NCBI GenBank assembly: GCA_963575745.1
Contig: CAUYUJ010016294.1
Span: 906,077-970,076, forward strand
Reading direction: 5' to 3'
Source of the DNA: Prorocentrum cordatum
Taxonomy: Eukaryota > Sar > Dinophyceae > Prorocentrales > Prorocentraceae
DNA length: 64,000 nucleotides
Below, one piece after another: positions 1 through 10,530 of the stretch (position 1 is its first letter; each line of letters starts with the position of its first letter). The notes under the pieces were generated by a model. That model was not told the DNA's origin, did not search any database, and was given only the letters and a program-made list of their open reading frames with translations. The position numbers and the translations under genes were made by a program.

Positions 1-340
1 CTCTCCTCCTGCTTCTCGAGCCCCTGCTCCTGACCTCCTCCCCCTCCCCCTCTGCCCCCTACACACACACACCACCATCCCCCCACCCCCCTCCCACCCC
101 ACCTCCTCCTAATCGTCCAACTCTTCCTCTTCATCCACCATTCCTCCCTTGCTGCTCCGCTGTCCTCCACTCTCCTTTGTCCCGTCCTCCTCATCCTCCT
201 CCCCCTCCCCGTCAGCCTGCGTTTCTTTTCCTCGTATGAAAATCCTCCTTGTCGCACAAGCAGACGTGTCGGTAGGGCGGGCCGGAGTTTCGCCCGAGAA
301 TCCCCCGCCATCTACACACAACGACCTTGACGTGCGCAAC
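1..340. repeat. Pyrimidine-rich low-complexity DNA
   Basis: CT-rich sequence with a short (AC)n run near 60-73 and CTCCTCC clusters. Open frames here are by-products of composition. No gene seen. Confidence 0.7.
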
Positions 341-1010
341 AGCTACACGGCTGGAACACACATCGGTTTCACAAGGGGGCTTTCGCCCAAAAGCGCCGTG
401 CACATTCGTCTGAAAATATTGCCTCGGCTTCAAGGATGGATAGGGAAACGTTTTCAAAATGGGGCTCTCGCCCGAAACGACTGAAGAGAAAAATATTCGT
501 CTGAAAAGGGTGGAAGGGGTCGTGTTCAAACTGGTGGTCTGGCCGGAGCGCCGTGCACATTCAGCGTACGATTGTACAGCAGCCTCAGGGACGAACGGCG
601 GCTCGATCTCAAAACATTGATCTCCCTTCAGCGCCGCGCGCATTCGTCTTTTAAAAGTTCGCAACAGCTTCATGGATGAGGGGGGCATTTTCAAAGTGGG
701 GCTCACGCCTTAGCGCCGCGCCCATTCGACAGTCGACCCAAAAAGATTTCAACCATTACATGGATGGAGGACGGCTCCTTTCCAAAATGGAGCGTTCGCA
801 TTCTACTTCGTTGAAGTGCCAGAAGCTTGATCTTGTGTAACAGCTTCGCAGAAGAAGGGCGGCTCATTGTCAAACTGGCGCTCTCGCTGGAGACGCTCTC
901 AAAGTCCAGGACCCGAAGTGCACAATTGTTCAACACTTAACACGAATGAGCAGGTCCTGTTTCAAAACATGATTATCGCTGGACATGTCGTTGATCTGGA
1001 TGGTCATACC
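340..1010. repeat. Degenerate ~80-bp satellite
   Basis: A unit with the core AGCGCCGCGCACATTCGTC, a fragment like TTCAAAATGGGGCTC and a fragment like CTTCATGGATGGAG recurs near 390, 548, 628 and 709, roughly every 80 bp. Copies are strongly diverged. No gene supported. From 1010 to 1500 I see only possible relics of the same unit (near 1235-1275) and nothing else identifiable. Confidence 0.5.
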
Positions 1011-1509
1011 GCTTCGTATGCTTTATCATACCCTGAGAGGATGCATGCAAAGTACCCAGGCGCCCAAACGGCGCAGGCAGAAACAATGGCTCTTCGAACG
1101 ATGTTCAGGGTAAAGCTGGGGGAGGGGGGGGGAGAGGCAGAGAGGAGGCGACAGGAAGCTCCACGCAGGAATAATCAGCACGCGTATGGCAAAAAACACG
1201 CGACGCACTGCAGTGTCGGCCGTCCGCGTAGGATACATGCAGCTCATTTTCCAAACGAGGATCTCGCCTGAATAGCAGGCCCCTGGGTTGCTGGACTTGC
1301 ATGGGGGGCACTTCCTGTGGTGAAGAGAACCGCATGTAGGGCCTACCTTGAAGAAAGGTGTTGAGACGGAAGGGCCCATTGCAGCATCGTTGATGCAACC
1401 TGGGTTGATTATGGTCCTCCTCGTGCTCCTCCTCCTCCAACGTCGGACGCCTCCGGCCGCGCGTTCATGCCTCCGCTCCAGATGAGCCCATCAAAGCAAG
1501 TGTCGTTGT

Positions 1510-1649
1510 CGTAGCCATCATGGACATCCGTATCATCCTCATCCTCATCGTCATCATCACCATGAGATCGTCACCATCCTCGCATCCTCGTCGCCATCAT
1601 CATCAATATAACAACCATCATAATCATTGTCATTGCCACTCGGTCCTAG

Positions 1650-1716
<67 letters not shown>

Positions 1717-2030
1717 GGCATCAACCTTATCATCCGCGTCATCATCACAATCATCCTAATCACAACCAATATGATCACCATCACCCTGACCAACACCATC
1801 AACATCGTCATCCTCGGCACCGTGACCATCATCTTTAACAGTACCGTCCACTTCCTCCTCCTTCTCCTCCTCCTTCGCCCCCTCCTCCTCCATCCTCCCC
1901 GCGCCTTACGTATACTCCCCTCCTCCCTCCGTCCTTCCTCTCCCCTTTTACCTCCTCCCCCCATTTCCCTCCGCCTCCTCCTCCACTTCCTCCTCCTCCT
2001 CCTCCTCCTCACCTACTCGTCCCCGCCTGC
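1510..2030. repeat. (ATC)n microsatellite with CT-rich tail
   Basis: A nearly pure ATC run at about 1650-1715 sits in degenerate ATC/GTC DNA and passes into CTCCTCC sequence. Long Met, Ile, Ser, His or Asp frames are translations of the repeat. From 2030 to 2300 no feature is recognised. Confidence 0.85.
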
Positions 2031-2299
2031 GGCCAGAGGGGCTGCCGGTCCAGGCGGAAGCCCTATTGGAGAAGCGAATTGCTTAACGGCGCGGGCTGAC
2101 GGACCCGCATAGCGCATACGCATGCAAGAGGTTTCCGATCAAGCAGGACAAAGAGACTCTCGTTATGCCTAGCAACCAGATGCCCCACTGTCCACCTGCA
2201 CTAGCCTTTGGCGACTTGAAACATCGCGCCCGAGATGTTTCACTATGTTCGGCATCCCCGAACCCCAACCCCCATGCCCACCCTGGCGGGCAATGGAAG

Positions 2300-2840
2300 C
2301 GGAGGGAGCGGGAGGGTAGTAAGGAAGAGGGAGAAAGATTCGAGTGGCTGGAAGGGAGGAAAGGAAAGAGGAAAAAAAGGAGGATGACAAGGAGGAAGAC
2401 GAGAAAGGGGAGGAAAAGCAACGAAGAGAAACGCGCACGAGGTCGAGGAGAGGATCAGGGCTTGACTGGTGGGAACAACGAGAGTTTCTACGGCGGGCTG
2501 CGCCGCCACATTCTGTAACTATATATTCCTCCCGGCGCGAGATTGGCTCCAGCTTCCGCCGCCCCGCGGGGCCCCGCTGGTCCAGGGCGGGGCAAGAGCC
2601 TATTGCAGGCAGGCGCTGCTGGGTCGACCAACACGACGGTCGATGATCGAAGCTTTGAGCGGTCTTGACGCTCTGCGGCCTCCAGGGACCTCTGGGGGCC
2701 TCCACAAACACCTGTCGCGACCTTCAGAAACCTCCAGAAAAAAATCGAAGAGGGAGGAGAAGGAGGAGGAGAAGGAGGAGGAGGAGAAGGAGGAGGAGGA
2801 CGAGGACGAGGACGAGGAGGAGGAGGAATAGGAGAACCAG
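2300..2840. repeat. Purine-rich tracts
   Basis: AGG/GGA-rich stretches occur at about 2300-2450 and as a GAGGAN array at 2745-2835. Lys/Arg/Glu-rich frames over them are compositional. Between them (2450-2745) no gene is recognised. Confidence 0.7.
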
Positions 2841-2952
2841 AGGAAAGCAATGATGTATCAACGATGCTACAGTACACCACCCTGTCCCGAATCCCCTCTT
2901 CATAGATGGAAGCATTCCTGCGCGGAACGCCCCCTTGAAACACGAATGCAAC

Positions 2953-3350
2953 GTGATGGGGCACTGGCACCCCCACCCGAAAGAGCTCCGATGTTGTTTT
3001 TCCGAATGCCTCTCCGGCGGGCGTGCCCTGCGCGGGGCGTTCCTCCCTCTCGGAGGCCGTTGCCCGCCCGGAAACGCGGAAGGACACAAATGCCCCGGGG
3101 GGCGGGTGGACCGCGGAGGCCACGCGTCCACGTCAGAGGCTAGAGTCGGAATGGCCGCGGACGGTGAAGCGACTGTCTGTGCCCACCGCATGGTGCCAAA
3201 GCGCCCCCTGCATTAAACGTAACGTCCATGGCACTGGCAGCTGGCACCCCCGCCAGAGAGAGCTCCGACGCTACTTGTCCGAATGCCTCTCCGGCGGGCC
3301 TACCGGGCGTGGAACGCTCCATTCCTTTCGGCGGAGGCCGTTGCCGCAAC
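2953..3350. repeat. ~280-bp tandem repeat, copy 1 and left half of copy 2
   Basis: Copy 1 starts near 2953 (GGCACTGGCACC...GAGCTCCGA...CCGAATGCCTCTCCGGCGGG) and runs through a tail at 3118-3222 (CACGTCAGAGGC...GCGACTGTCTG). Copy 2 begins at about 3228 with the same head but stops matching near 3350. The missing tail of copy 2 appears at 7388-7491, on the other side of the retroelement-like block. Confidence 0.6.
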
Positions 3351-3429
3351 TCGCCCCCGCCGGCCGGCGCCTCGCCACAACCCGTGAAGCAACGGGCGCA
3401 CGTGATAGAGACACGGCGCGCCCCTGGAG

Positions 3430-4653
3430 CTAGCGCGCGCAGCCAGCCCGAGCCTCCAGCCTCCGCGCGTCGACCATGCAGCTGCTGGCACGGTGGGCGA
3501 CACAATCAATATCGCGCGCAACACGCCACAACCGCGATTCAGCACCTGCCACCTGCCAGGAGCCACTTCCACCGGCGCTGGCAGATAAGCGCTGCCCACC
3601 CGCATCCTGGCGGACAACAGCGCCAAGTAACTCGCGTCGCAGCGGCTGGCGGTCCATCTCAGAGCGCACCTGGCCGAGAACTACCAAAACGAGCCTGTGC
3701 GGCGCGAGTCGGCCGCGGCGGAGCTCGGCGAGTTCGGCTCGCACGTCTGCGACCTGGCCGAGAACGGACTCGAGGTCGACACTGCTGAGCAGCTCACTGC
3801 TGCACGCGCGCGCGACCCATCCCGCCGCCGCCTGCAGAGATGCCTCCCGCGCCGAAGGACAGGCCCGGCAGAACGGCGGGGCGCCGAAGCGCCGGGCCGC
3901 GAATGGATGCCGGACCAGGCCAGACGGGGGCCAGGAGATCCAGCGGAGGCGCCAGGTCTGGCTGGACGCCAGAGGCAAGCCGGCCGCGCGCAGGTCCTGG
4001 CGGAACGGCTGGCCGTAGCGCGCCACGTGCCAGACCTCCACATGCCGCAGAAGGCTGGGCGAGCGCGCAGGCCCAGCGGAACGGCCGAGGGCCGACGTGC
4101 CAGGCCAATGCCAAACTGGACGCCCAAGCATGGCAGATGCCGGCCAGGAGATCAGGCGGAACGGCCAGCCGCAGCGAGCCAACGCGCCGGGTCTGGCCGG
4201 AGGCCGACGCAAGCCAGCCGCGCGCAGGGCCCGGCAGAACGGCCGGCCGCAGACGGCCAACGTGCCAAGCCCCCCGGATGCCGGAGCTAGCTGCACGCGC
4301 GCGCGGGCCCAGTGGCACGGCGCACGATGGCGACGACGCCAAGCTAGGGCAGCACGCGCCAGCCCCACGTCGACAGCACGTCCGCGCACTTCGCAAGCGC
4401 GGGCGGACGCGCGCGGAATGCCGCGCGGCGCCCCCCCCCTCGGGCGGCGAGCCGGCGGCGCCCCGGAGCTCCGACCCCCCGGGGGCGCCCCGCGGCCCCG
4501 AGCCAGCCCACGGGGATCCCAGACAAGGCCCCGCCACAACAAGACGCGCTGCCGCCTCAAAAAAAAATAAACCCCAGGGGGGGGCGGCGCCCTCTCGAGC
4601 CCCCGACCCCCCCCATCGGGGACTTCCAAATTGGAAAGGACGAAAGTCGCCAT
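3430..4653 (-). pseudogene. 3' part of element E with degenerate internal repeats
   Basis: A 407-codon open frame, Arg/Ala/Pro-rich. Between about 3830 and 4300 it holds imperfect repeats that read like G-x-PF-[CR]-x-LRAAGL alternating with WPFRLISWPAS-type blocks, that is, a degenerate unit of about 100-130 bp. An adjoining plus-strand A-run lies at 4560-4569. No domain recognised. Because GC content is so high, an open frame of this length is weak evidence of coding by itself. Confidence 0.3.
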
Positions 4654-5849
4654 TTGAGCTCTGCCAGCATTTTGGCGGGGGCCATTTTAAACACGGCTAG
4701 ACAGATGAACGCATGACCCACGGTCAGACGCACCCCTCGGCCCGCATCAACATCACAGCGCCGGCGGCCCCAGTGGCCCAGAGGCGCCCTCAGCGCCGCG
4801 GAGATCGAGCTCTGGGACGCCGGGCGCGGGGAGTCGCGCGGCCTCGGCGCGGGCCGCGGCGAGCTCCGCAGGGCGCGCGGCGCGGCCCGGCGCGGAAAGC
4901 CGGGGAGAGCACGTCGGCGGACGCGCGGCGCTCCGCCTGCAGGCGCGACTACGCGCCCCCACCGGCGCCGCGCGCGCCACCAGGCGATCTCGCGGGCGAC
5001 GCTGCGCTCGGCCGCGCCGCGGGGCCCCTCGCGGGAAACGCCGCCGAGGGGCGCAGGCAGCGCGGCGGCGGAGCAGCGAGACTCAGCCGCCGCGCGGCCC
5101 TCGCGGAGAACCCCGATGCCCCGGTCGACCAAGCCCACATGCTCGACGCCCGGCGGCCGAACCCGCCCGCGCCGCTCGCAGAACGGCGGGCGGCCCTCGA
5201 GGTCCACCGCGCGCTCGAGGAGCCCTGACAGGTCAAGCGACGCCTCGAAGACGGCCGCGGGGACAAGCGCGCTGGGCCAGACGTCCCGCCCGACCCCCAG
5301 AAGCGCGCCCTCCAGCGGCCGAGCCACCGCGGCCTCGCCGGGGCCCTCGGACTGCCGCTGCGCGGCGCGGAAGAGCTATAAGCCGAGCGCCGCGCGGAGG
5401 TGGGGCGGCGCTGCTCCGCCGCCGCGGCGCCGATGCCCACGACGCCAGCGAGCGCGTGGCGCAGATACTCTGCCGGCGGCGGCGGGCGCGCCGGCCTGTC
5501 CGCGCGCGGCCGCGAGCCCCTGAAGCAGGGGCCCCCGTCCTCGGCGCGCGGCGACCAGGTCCGATCGGGCCGTCGCGGACCAGAGGCTGGGTCACTCGCG
5601 CTACAGGCCCTCTGGATTTCGCAAACCCACGCGACCGGCGGCGCCCTCGGCCCGCTCGAGGTCGGCAACGGACGCCTGGGCCCCACCGCGGAGGACCATC
5701 GGGGCACGCGGCCCGATGCGGCCCTCGCCAGCAGAGCCATTGCTGGGCCCCCCGCGAGGCGCGCGCCCGCGCGGCGCGCGGGGGGCAGCTCTCGGCCAGC
5801 GGCGCGAGGATGATCCATGGCGCTCAGGCCTGGAGCGCTGCCCTCGCGG

Positions 5850-6040
5850 TCACGAGGCTGCGCCCCCCGGCAACGCCGGTCGAAGGCGCGGCGGGGGCCG
5901 CCGCAGACGCGGCAGACGCGCTGGCGGCCCCGCGCGCACGGGGCACGGGGTCTCGCAGCCCGTGGGCGCGTTGTTCCAGACGTTGCACACATAGGAGGAC
6001 TTGTCACGCGCGGGGCCGGCGCCTCCGTTAAATTTCAAGC
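5850..6040 (-). pseudogene. Cys-rich zinc-finger-like segment of element E
   Basis: The minus strand reads YVCNVWNNAPTGCETPC, a C-x8-C-x3-C pattern, and a neighbouring frame continues VCRVCGGPHR/RAFD..C. Together these look like the CCCH plus C-x2-C region found after the conserved block in dinoflagellate retroelement ORFs. At least one frameshift separates the two halves. Nucleic-acid binding would be the expected role. Confidence 0.4.
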
Positions 6041-6372
6041 CGGGCCACGCCCTGCAACCCGCCTGCCGCGGCCGCCACCGCTGCCGCGGCCGCGGCGGCG
6101 GGGGCGGCGCGCGCGGCTAGCCGCCCTGCCCCGCTGGCCCCGCCGCCGGCCCGCCGAGCCCAAAGGAGGCGCGGCCGAAGGGTCCGGCCCACTGCCCGAC
6201 GGCACGCCCTCCAGCCGGTCGACGAAGGAGCACGGCTGGCGCCCGCCCCCTCCCCGCACAAGACGCGCCGACATGCGCCCGACACCAATGGCCCACATGG
6301 GTGCTCGCATTCGGGCCGCCGTCGGCGGAGGCGCCGATGTGCCCGCGCCTGCTCGCGATCTCGAGGTACTCC

Positions 6373-7161
6373 TCAAGGGGCGCGCCCCGCTTCCCGAACC
6401 CGACCGCGCAGTCGGCCCGGAAGATATCGCCCCAGCGAAACAGGCACATGACAACAGCTGGCGGATGCCCTCCGCCTAGCGCCGAGGGCGGCGCGGCCCC
6501 GATCGGAAGACCTGCCGGGCCAACCGCCAAGCCTCGAAGTTCGACAGGCACGCGAGCATCCTCGTCTCGAGGCACCCGTCGACGAAGGTCTGCGCCTCGA
6601 AATTCTGCGTTTTGGCGTTCTGCGGCCATAGGACCCGAACGCCCCGATGTCGACGCCCCCAACCAGGCCGCCAGCCCTGGTCGACATCTGCTCGGCCGAC
6701 GGCCAAGTGCGCTGCGGCGGCGGCCCCTCCGTGACCTGGACGCGCCTGAAGCGCGCCGCAATAACGTCGTCCTTCGAGAAGATGGGAACGGTGCCCTCCG
6801 CGCCCTGGTTGACGATGTCCGCGAACCGTCTCTTGTCGCTTTCCGCCAGCGCGGCCGACCGCGACTCCTGCGGGGCAACGGGAGGCTGCGCCTGAGCCGC
6901 CTGTGCGGCACCGGCGCCCATAGGCTCGGCGGTGGCAACCCCGCCACGCCAAAGACCGGCTGGACCGCCCGGCCGTGGAGAATGGGAGTCGCGGCCATGC
7001 CCCCGACTTCGAGGTTGCTGAGCACCTGTGTGGGGATCGCCTCCAGGATCGCGACGACGTCCCAAACTCACCTCTGTGAGGATCGCCTCCAAGATCAAGA
7101 CGAAGTCGCAGACTGCGGCGCCCGCTTCGCCGCAGATGCCCGCCACAACAGCATCGGCCAT
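6373..7161 (-). pseudogene. Conserved N-terminal block of element E
   Basis: The translation runs SDKRRFADIVNQGAEGTVPI, then FSKDDVIAARFRRV, then WPSAEQM, in one frame. It then shifts to the frame giving NFEAQTFVDGCLETRML..NFEAWR. A third frame gives FRWGDIFRADCAVGF and LEEYLEIASRRG. The order and phrasing match an ORF type I know from dinoflagellate repeat proteins, so this is probably a decayed gag/ORF1-like gene. Two frameshifts within 700 bp argue against function. Confidence 0.45.
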
Positions 7162-7369
7162 GCCGCCACCGAAGCCTGATGACCCGAGAGCGGTCTGGAA
7201 GGCAAGCCCTGTAGCGACCGGCTACGCCACCAGCGGTGCCGCCGCGGCCTTCGGAAACGGCCTGCCAGGCTCACCCCCCGCGGCGGCCGCCGCGGCCGCG
7301 GGCGCCTCAGCAAATCCGCCGAAGCCGAGCTCCATCTCCAGCCACAAGACAGAAAGCCCCGAATGAACC

Positions 7370-7495
7370 GTGAGAAAAACCGCGAGAGCCACGCGCCCAC
7401 GTCAGAGGCGAGAGCCAAAATGGCCGCGGACGGCGAAGCGACTGTCTGCACCCACCGCATGATGGCAAAGTGCCCCCTGCATTAGACTGAATGCC
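7370..7495. repeat. Right half of interrupted tandem repeat copy 2
   Basis: GCCACGCGCCCACGTCAGAG through GTGCCCCCTGCATTAGACTG matches 3118-3222 with few changes. Sequence from 7495 to 7900 is unassigned; parts around 7550-7690 faintly resemble the satellite at 340-1010. Confidence 0.6.
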
Positions 7496-7899
7496 AATAG
7501 CCATAAACTGCACGCAGGTGTCCCGTGACAACCCCGCTTTGAAAAAGAACATCCCTGCTTCCGTGCATTCGTTTCTTATAGAAGTTGTTGCCATTTGAAT
7601 ATCAAACGAGAGCCCCATGTTGACAAGGAACAGCCCACCATCCGTGCAAACAATGCACCGCTGCTATACATGTTTGGAAACCCACCACCGTGCCCCCTAG
7701 CACGTTGAAGCGTGGTACAACGCCAAGGGCTGTCTGGCAGGGCGTGCGTGTTCTTCTACAAGCCCCCCCACCCTCTCGCCGCGCTCACGTGCATGCATCG
7801 CCCCTTTCCCAAAGCCACGATCCTTCCTGCAAGATTATAGGTCCGCGCGCTCGCAAAGCCACGATCCCTCGTAAAACACTGCGGGCCCGCGCCCCCGAG

Positions 7900-8625
7900 C
7901 CTCCAAGGCGGCCCAGGCAGGCAACCAGGGCCGCCAAGATGGTCCAGCATGCGGCCCCAAACTGTCCAAGATGGCCCTAATGCGGCCCAAGATGGCCTCA
8001 AGACGGGCGAAGAGGCCTCCAAGAACACCCAAGAGAATACGAAGACAACAAGGTCCGAAGAAGCCAAAATCAAGAATGGTCCCAATGTTTTTGAACGATA
8101 TTCGCATTCTCGCTCTCAGCTCAAGGCGGCCCAAGAAGCCTCCAAGATGGCCCAAAGACGGCTCAAGAGGCCCCCAAGAGAGTCCAAAGAAGGCTTTAGC
8201 GGCTTTAGAGCTCTAGAGGAATCGGCGATGGTCTAGGAGGCCTCCATAACGGCCCCAAGATGGCCCAAGAGGGCCTCCAGAGAGACCCAAAACAGCCGTA
8301 GAACCGACCCATACAGTAAGGATGCGCGACAAGGATGCAAGGGCTTTGGACAACTATGTTGACATTTTTCGAGCGGGGACGGGCCGAAGGGATGGGCCGA
8401 AGGGGCAAGGATGCAAGGGTAACAATGGAAAGCTGCTCAGCCTTACTATGCGGGTTGACTGTAGAAGGCCCGTCGACGGCCCAAGACGGTGACAAAATGG
8501 TCCCACGACATCCCCCAGGACACCCCCATACGGCCAAGAGCGCCCCAAGATGGCCCAGGAGAGCCCCATGGCGGCTTCAGGAAACCCAAAATTGGGGATG
8601 AGGCTACACGCAACACTTATTTTCT
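7900..8625. repeat. CAAGANGGCC motif block
   Basis: Dense short motifs of the form GGCC-CAAGANGGCC / CAAGAGGCC every 12-25 bp in plus orientation. No coding capacity is supported; frames are spurious. Confidence 0.65.
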
Positions 8626-8960
8626 CTTGACGACAAAGTGCCGTCGGAGACTTCTCATTGCGGGCCCACCGCCCGCGAGAGAGGCATATCGGGCACGTCT
8701 TCGCGACAATGCCATCGTCCGCCACTACCCTCCTCTGACCCTCGAATTTGAAGCGAGAGGGGGACCAAAGCGAATGTGAGACTTGCATGCTCTGGACCGC
8801 AGCGCGCATGGCGGCGCCGCCAATCAAACCCACAGCGGGGGATCGGGACATACGGAGAGCATCACCCGCCGCGAGCTCGCCCGCGCCACGTGCGCAATAC
8901 AACAACCAGTATGAGACAACCGTTTACGGACGGTGCTGCTGCGAAGAAGCAGCAGCAAGC
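8625..8960. repeat. 330-bp interspersed repeat, copy 1
   Basis: Begins with CGGAGACTTCTCATTGCGGG and ends in a GACGGTGCTGCTGCGAAGAAG core followed by a CAG tract. Related copies lie at 9445-9790 and 14195-14560, with partial ones at 10030-10115 and 16680-16815, all in the same orientation. Confidence 0.75.
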
Positions 8961-9260
8961 ACAGCAGCAGCAGCCGCGGCAGCAGCAGCAGCAGCAGCAG
9001 CCAGCAGCCAGCAACAGCCACAGCAATCGCAGCAGCAGCCACAGCAGAAGCAGCAGCAGCAAGAAGAGGAGGAGGAAAAGTAGGCGGCGGCGGTAGGTGG
9101 GCCGGACGCGGCGGCGGCGGTAATGGGGCCGAACGCGGCCGCGGCGGCGCGCGGCTGGCGCCGACATTCTCAGACGCTTGGCCCCGGTGGCCGCAGCCGC
9201 AGCAGCCGCGGCAACAGCAGCAGCTGCAGCAGCAGCAGCGGCAGGCCTCCAAAACGGACC
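8940..9260. repeat. CAG/GCN trinucleotide tract
   Basis: CAGCAGCAG-rich DNA (8940-9070) grading into GCGGCGG and CAGCAGCCG sequence to about 9250. Poly-Gln, poly-Ala and poly-Ser frames here are simple-repeat translations. Confidence 0.8.
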
Positions 9261-9444
9261 AACAGAGCCCCCACAGAGACCCAAGACGGCCGTAAAAGGC
9301 CCGCCAGCCGCCCAAAACGGCGACAGGACGCCCCACCCACGACGGCCCAAAGAGGGCCCAAAAACGGCCCAAAAGCACCCCAAGACGGCCGAAGAAGTAG
9401 CCCCCAATTGGGGGCGAGGCGACACGTAGCTTGGAATCTGCTCT

Positions 9445-9790
9445 TGACGGCATGGCGCCATCGGAGATTTCTCCTTGCGGGCCCAGCGCCCGCGGGAGAA
9501 GCACAGTGAGCACGACTTTGCGGTAATGTCATCGCCCGCCGCCGCCCCCCCCCATCCTCGGATGTGGAGCGAGAAGGGACCCAAGCGAATACGATATTTC
9601 GCGCTCTGGACCGCAGCGTGCACGGCGGCGCCACCACAGAATCACATCCGCGGCGGGGGATCTGGCCACATGGCGAGCATCCCATGCCGCGCGCTTGCTT
9701 TCGCCACGAGCGCACTACAAGAACAAAAATGAAGCAAACGTTCACTGACGGCGCTGCTGCGAAGAAGCAACAGCAGAGCCGCCGCAGCGA
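9445..9790. repeat. 330-bp interspersed repeat, copy 2
   Basis: Same head (CGGAGATTTCTCCTTGCGGG), middle (CGCTCTGGACCGCAGCG) and tail (GGCGCTGCTGCGAAGAAGCA) as copy 1, about 820 bp further on. The intervening 9260-9445 is a CAAGACGGCC block, so the whole 8.6-9.8 kb stretch looks like a tandem composite. Confidence 0.75.
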
Positions 9791-9794
9791 GCAG

Positions 9795-10115
9795 TAGCAG
9801 CGGGCCCCCAAAACGGGCCCACGACGGTCCAAGAAGGCCTCCAGAAAGACCCAAGACGGCCGTAGAAGGCAGTCGACGGTCCAAAACGGCGGCAAGATGG
9901 CCCCACGACGGTCCCCCAAGACACCCACACACGGTCAAGAGGGCCCCAAGACGGCCCGAGAGAGTCCAAAGACGGCCAGAAGAACACACACACACACAAA
10001 AAAAAAATGGGTGTGAAGCAACACATTCTTCGCTCGACGGCAGAATGCCGTCGGAAGCTTCCCATTGTGGGCCCAGTGCGCGCGAGAGGAGAGGGGAACG
10101 CTGTGAGGCCCTCCT
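9795..10115. repeat. CAAGANGGCC block and partial 330-bp repeat
   Basis: Motif block at 9795-9975, an (AC)n run at 9980-10000, then a truncated 330-bp repeat head (GCCGTCGGAAGCTTCCCATT) ending near 10115. Confidence 0.6.
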
Positions 10116-10169
10116 TTCTGATAATTTGCGCATCCGTTCTATCATGAAATGTTTCGGTTTGGTCATGAA

Positions 10170-10530
10170 GTATCACATCATCGTCAGTACTTACATCATC
10201 GTCATCATCATCAGCAGCAGCATCATAAGCATCACCATCAGCAGCAGCAGCAGCATCAGCATCATCATCAGCATCATCATAAGCATCAGCATCATCATCA
10301 CTATCATCAGCATCAATATCATCATCAGCAACAGCATTACAATCATCAACATCAGCAGTATCATCATCACCGTCATCATCACAATCAACAAGATCATCAT
10401 CATCATCATCAGCAGCAGCAGCAGCATCATCGTCATCGTCACCGTTAGCACCACAGCATCATCATCAGCAGCATCATCATCTCCATCATCTCCATCAACA
10501 TCGTTTTCGTGCTGGGGTGTCTCCAGCACG
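10170..10530. repeat. Degenerate (ATC)n / (CAG)n array
   Basis: Interrupted TCATCATCAGCAG repeats. Ser/Ile, His/Gln and Met/Leu frames on both strands are repeat translations. Confidence 0.85.

Larger units (their letters stand above)
3350..7370 (-). mobile_element. GC-rich retroelement ORF fragment (element E), decayed
   Basis: This 4-kb block is far more GC-rich than its flanks and carries minus-strand coding traces in shifting frames. In coding order these are a conserved N-terminal block (about 7160-6370), a Cys-rich finger (6040-5850), a long Arg/Ala/Pro-rich region, and a degenerate repeat region near the 3' end. It resembles gag/ORF1-like proteins that I associate with dinoflagellate retroelements; no RT is visible inside it. 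It interrupts a tandem repeat (matching pieces at 3228-3350 and 7388-7491), which supports insertion as a unit. Element class is uncertain. Confidence 0.45.

Noticed and set aside
3430-7179. Numerous long plus-strand frames (up to 292 codons) over element E
   Set aside because: Motif-bearing sequence is on the minus strand; plus frames stay open because of very high GC.
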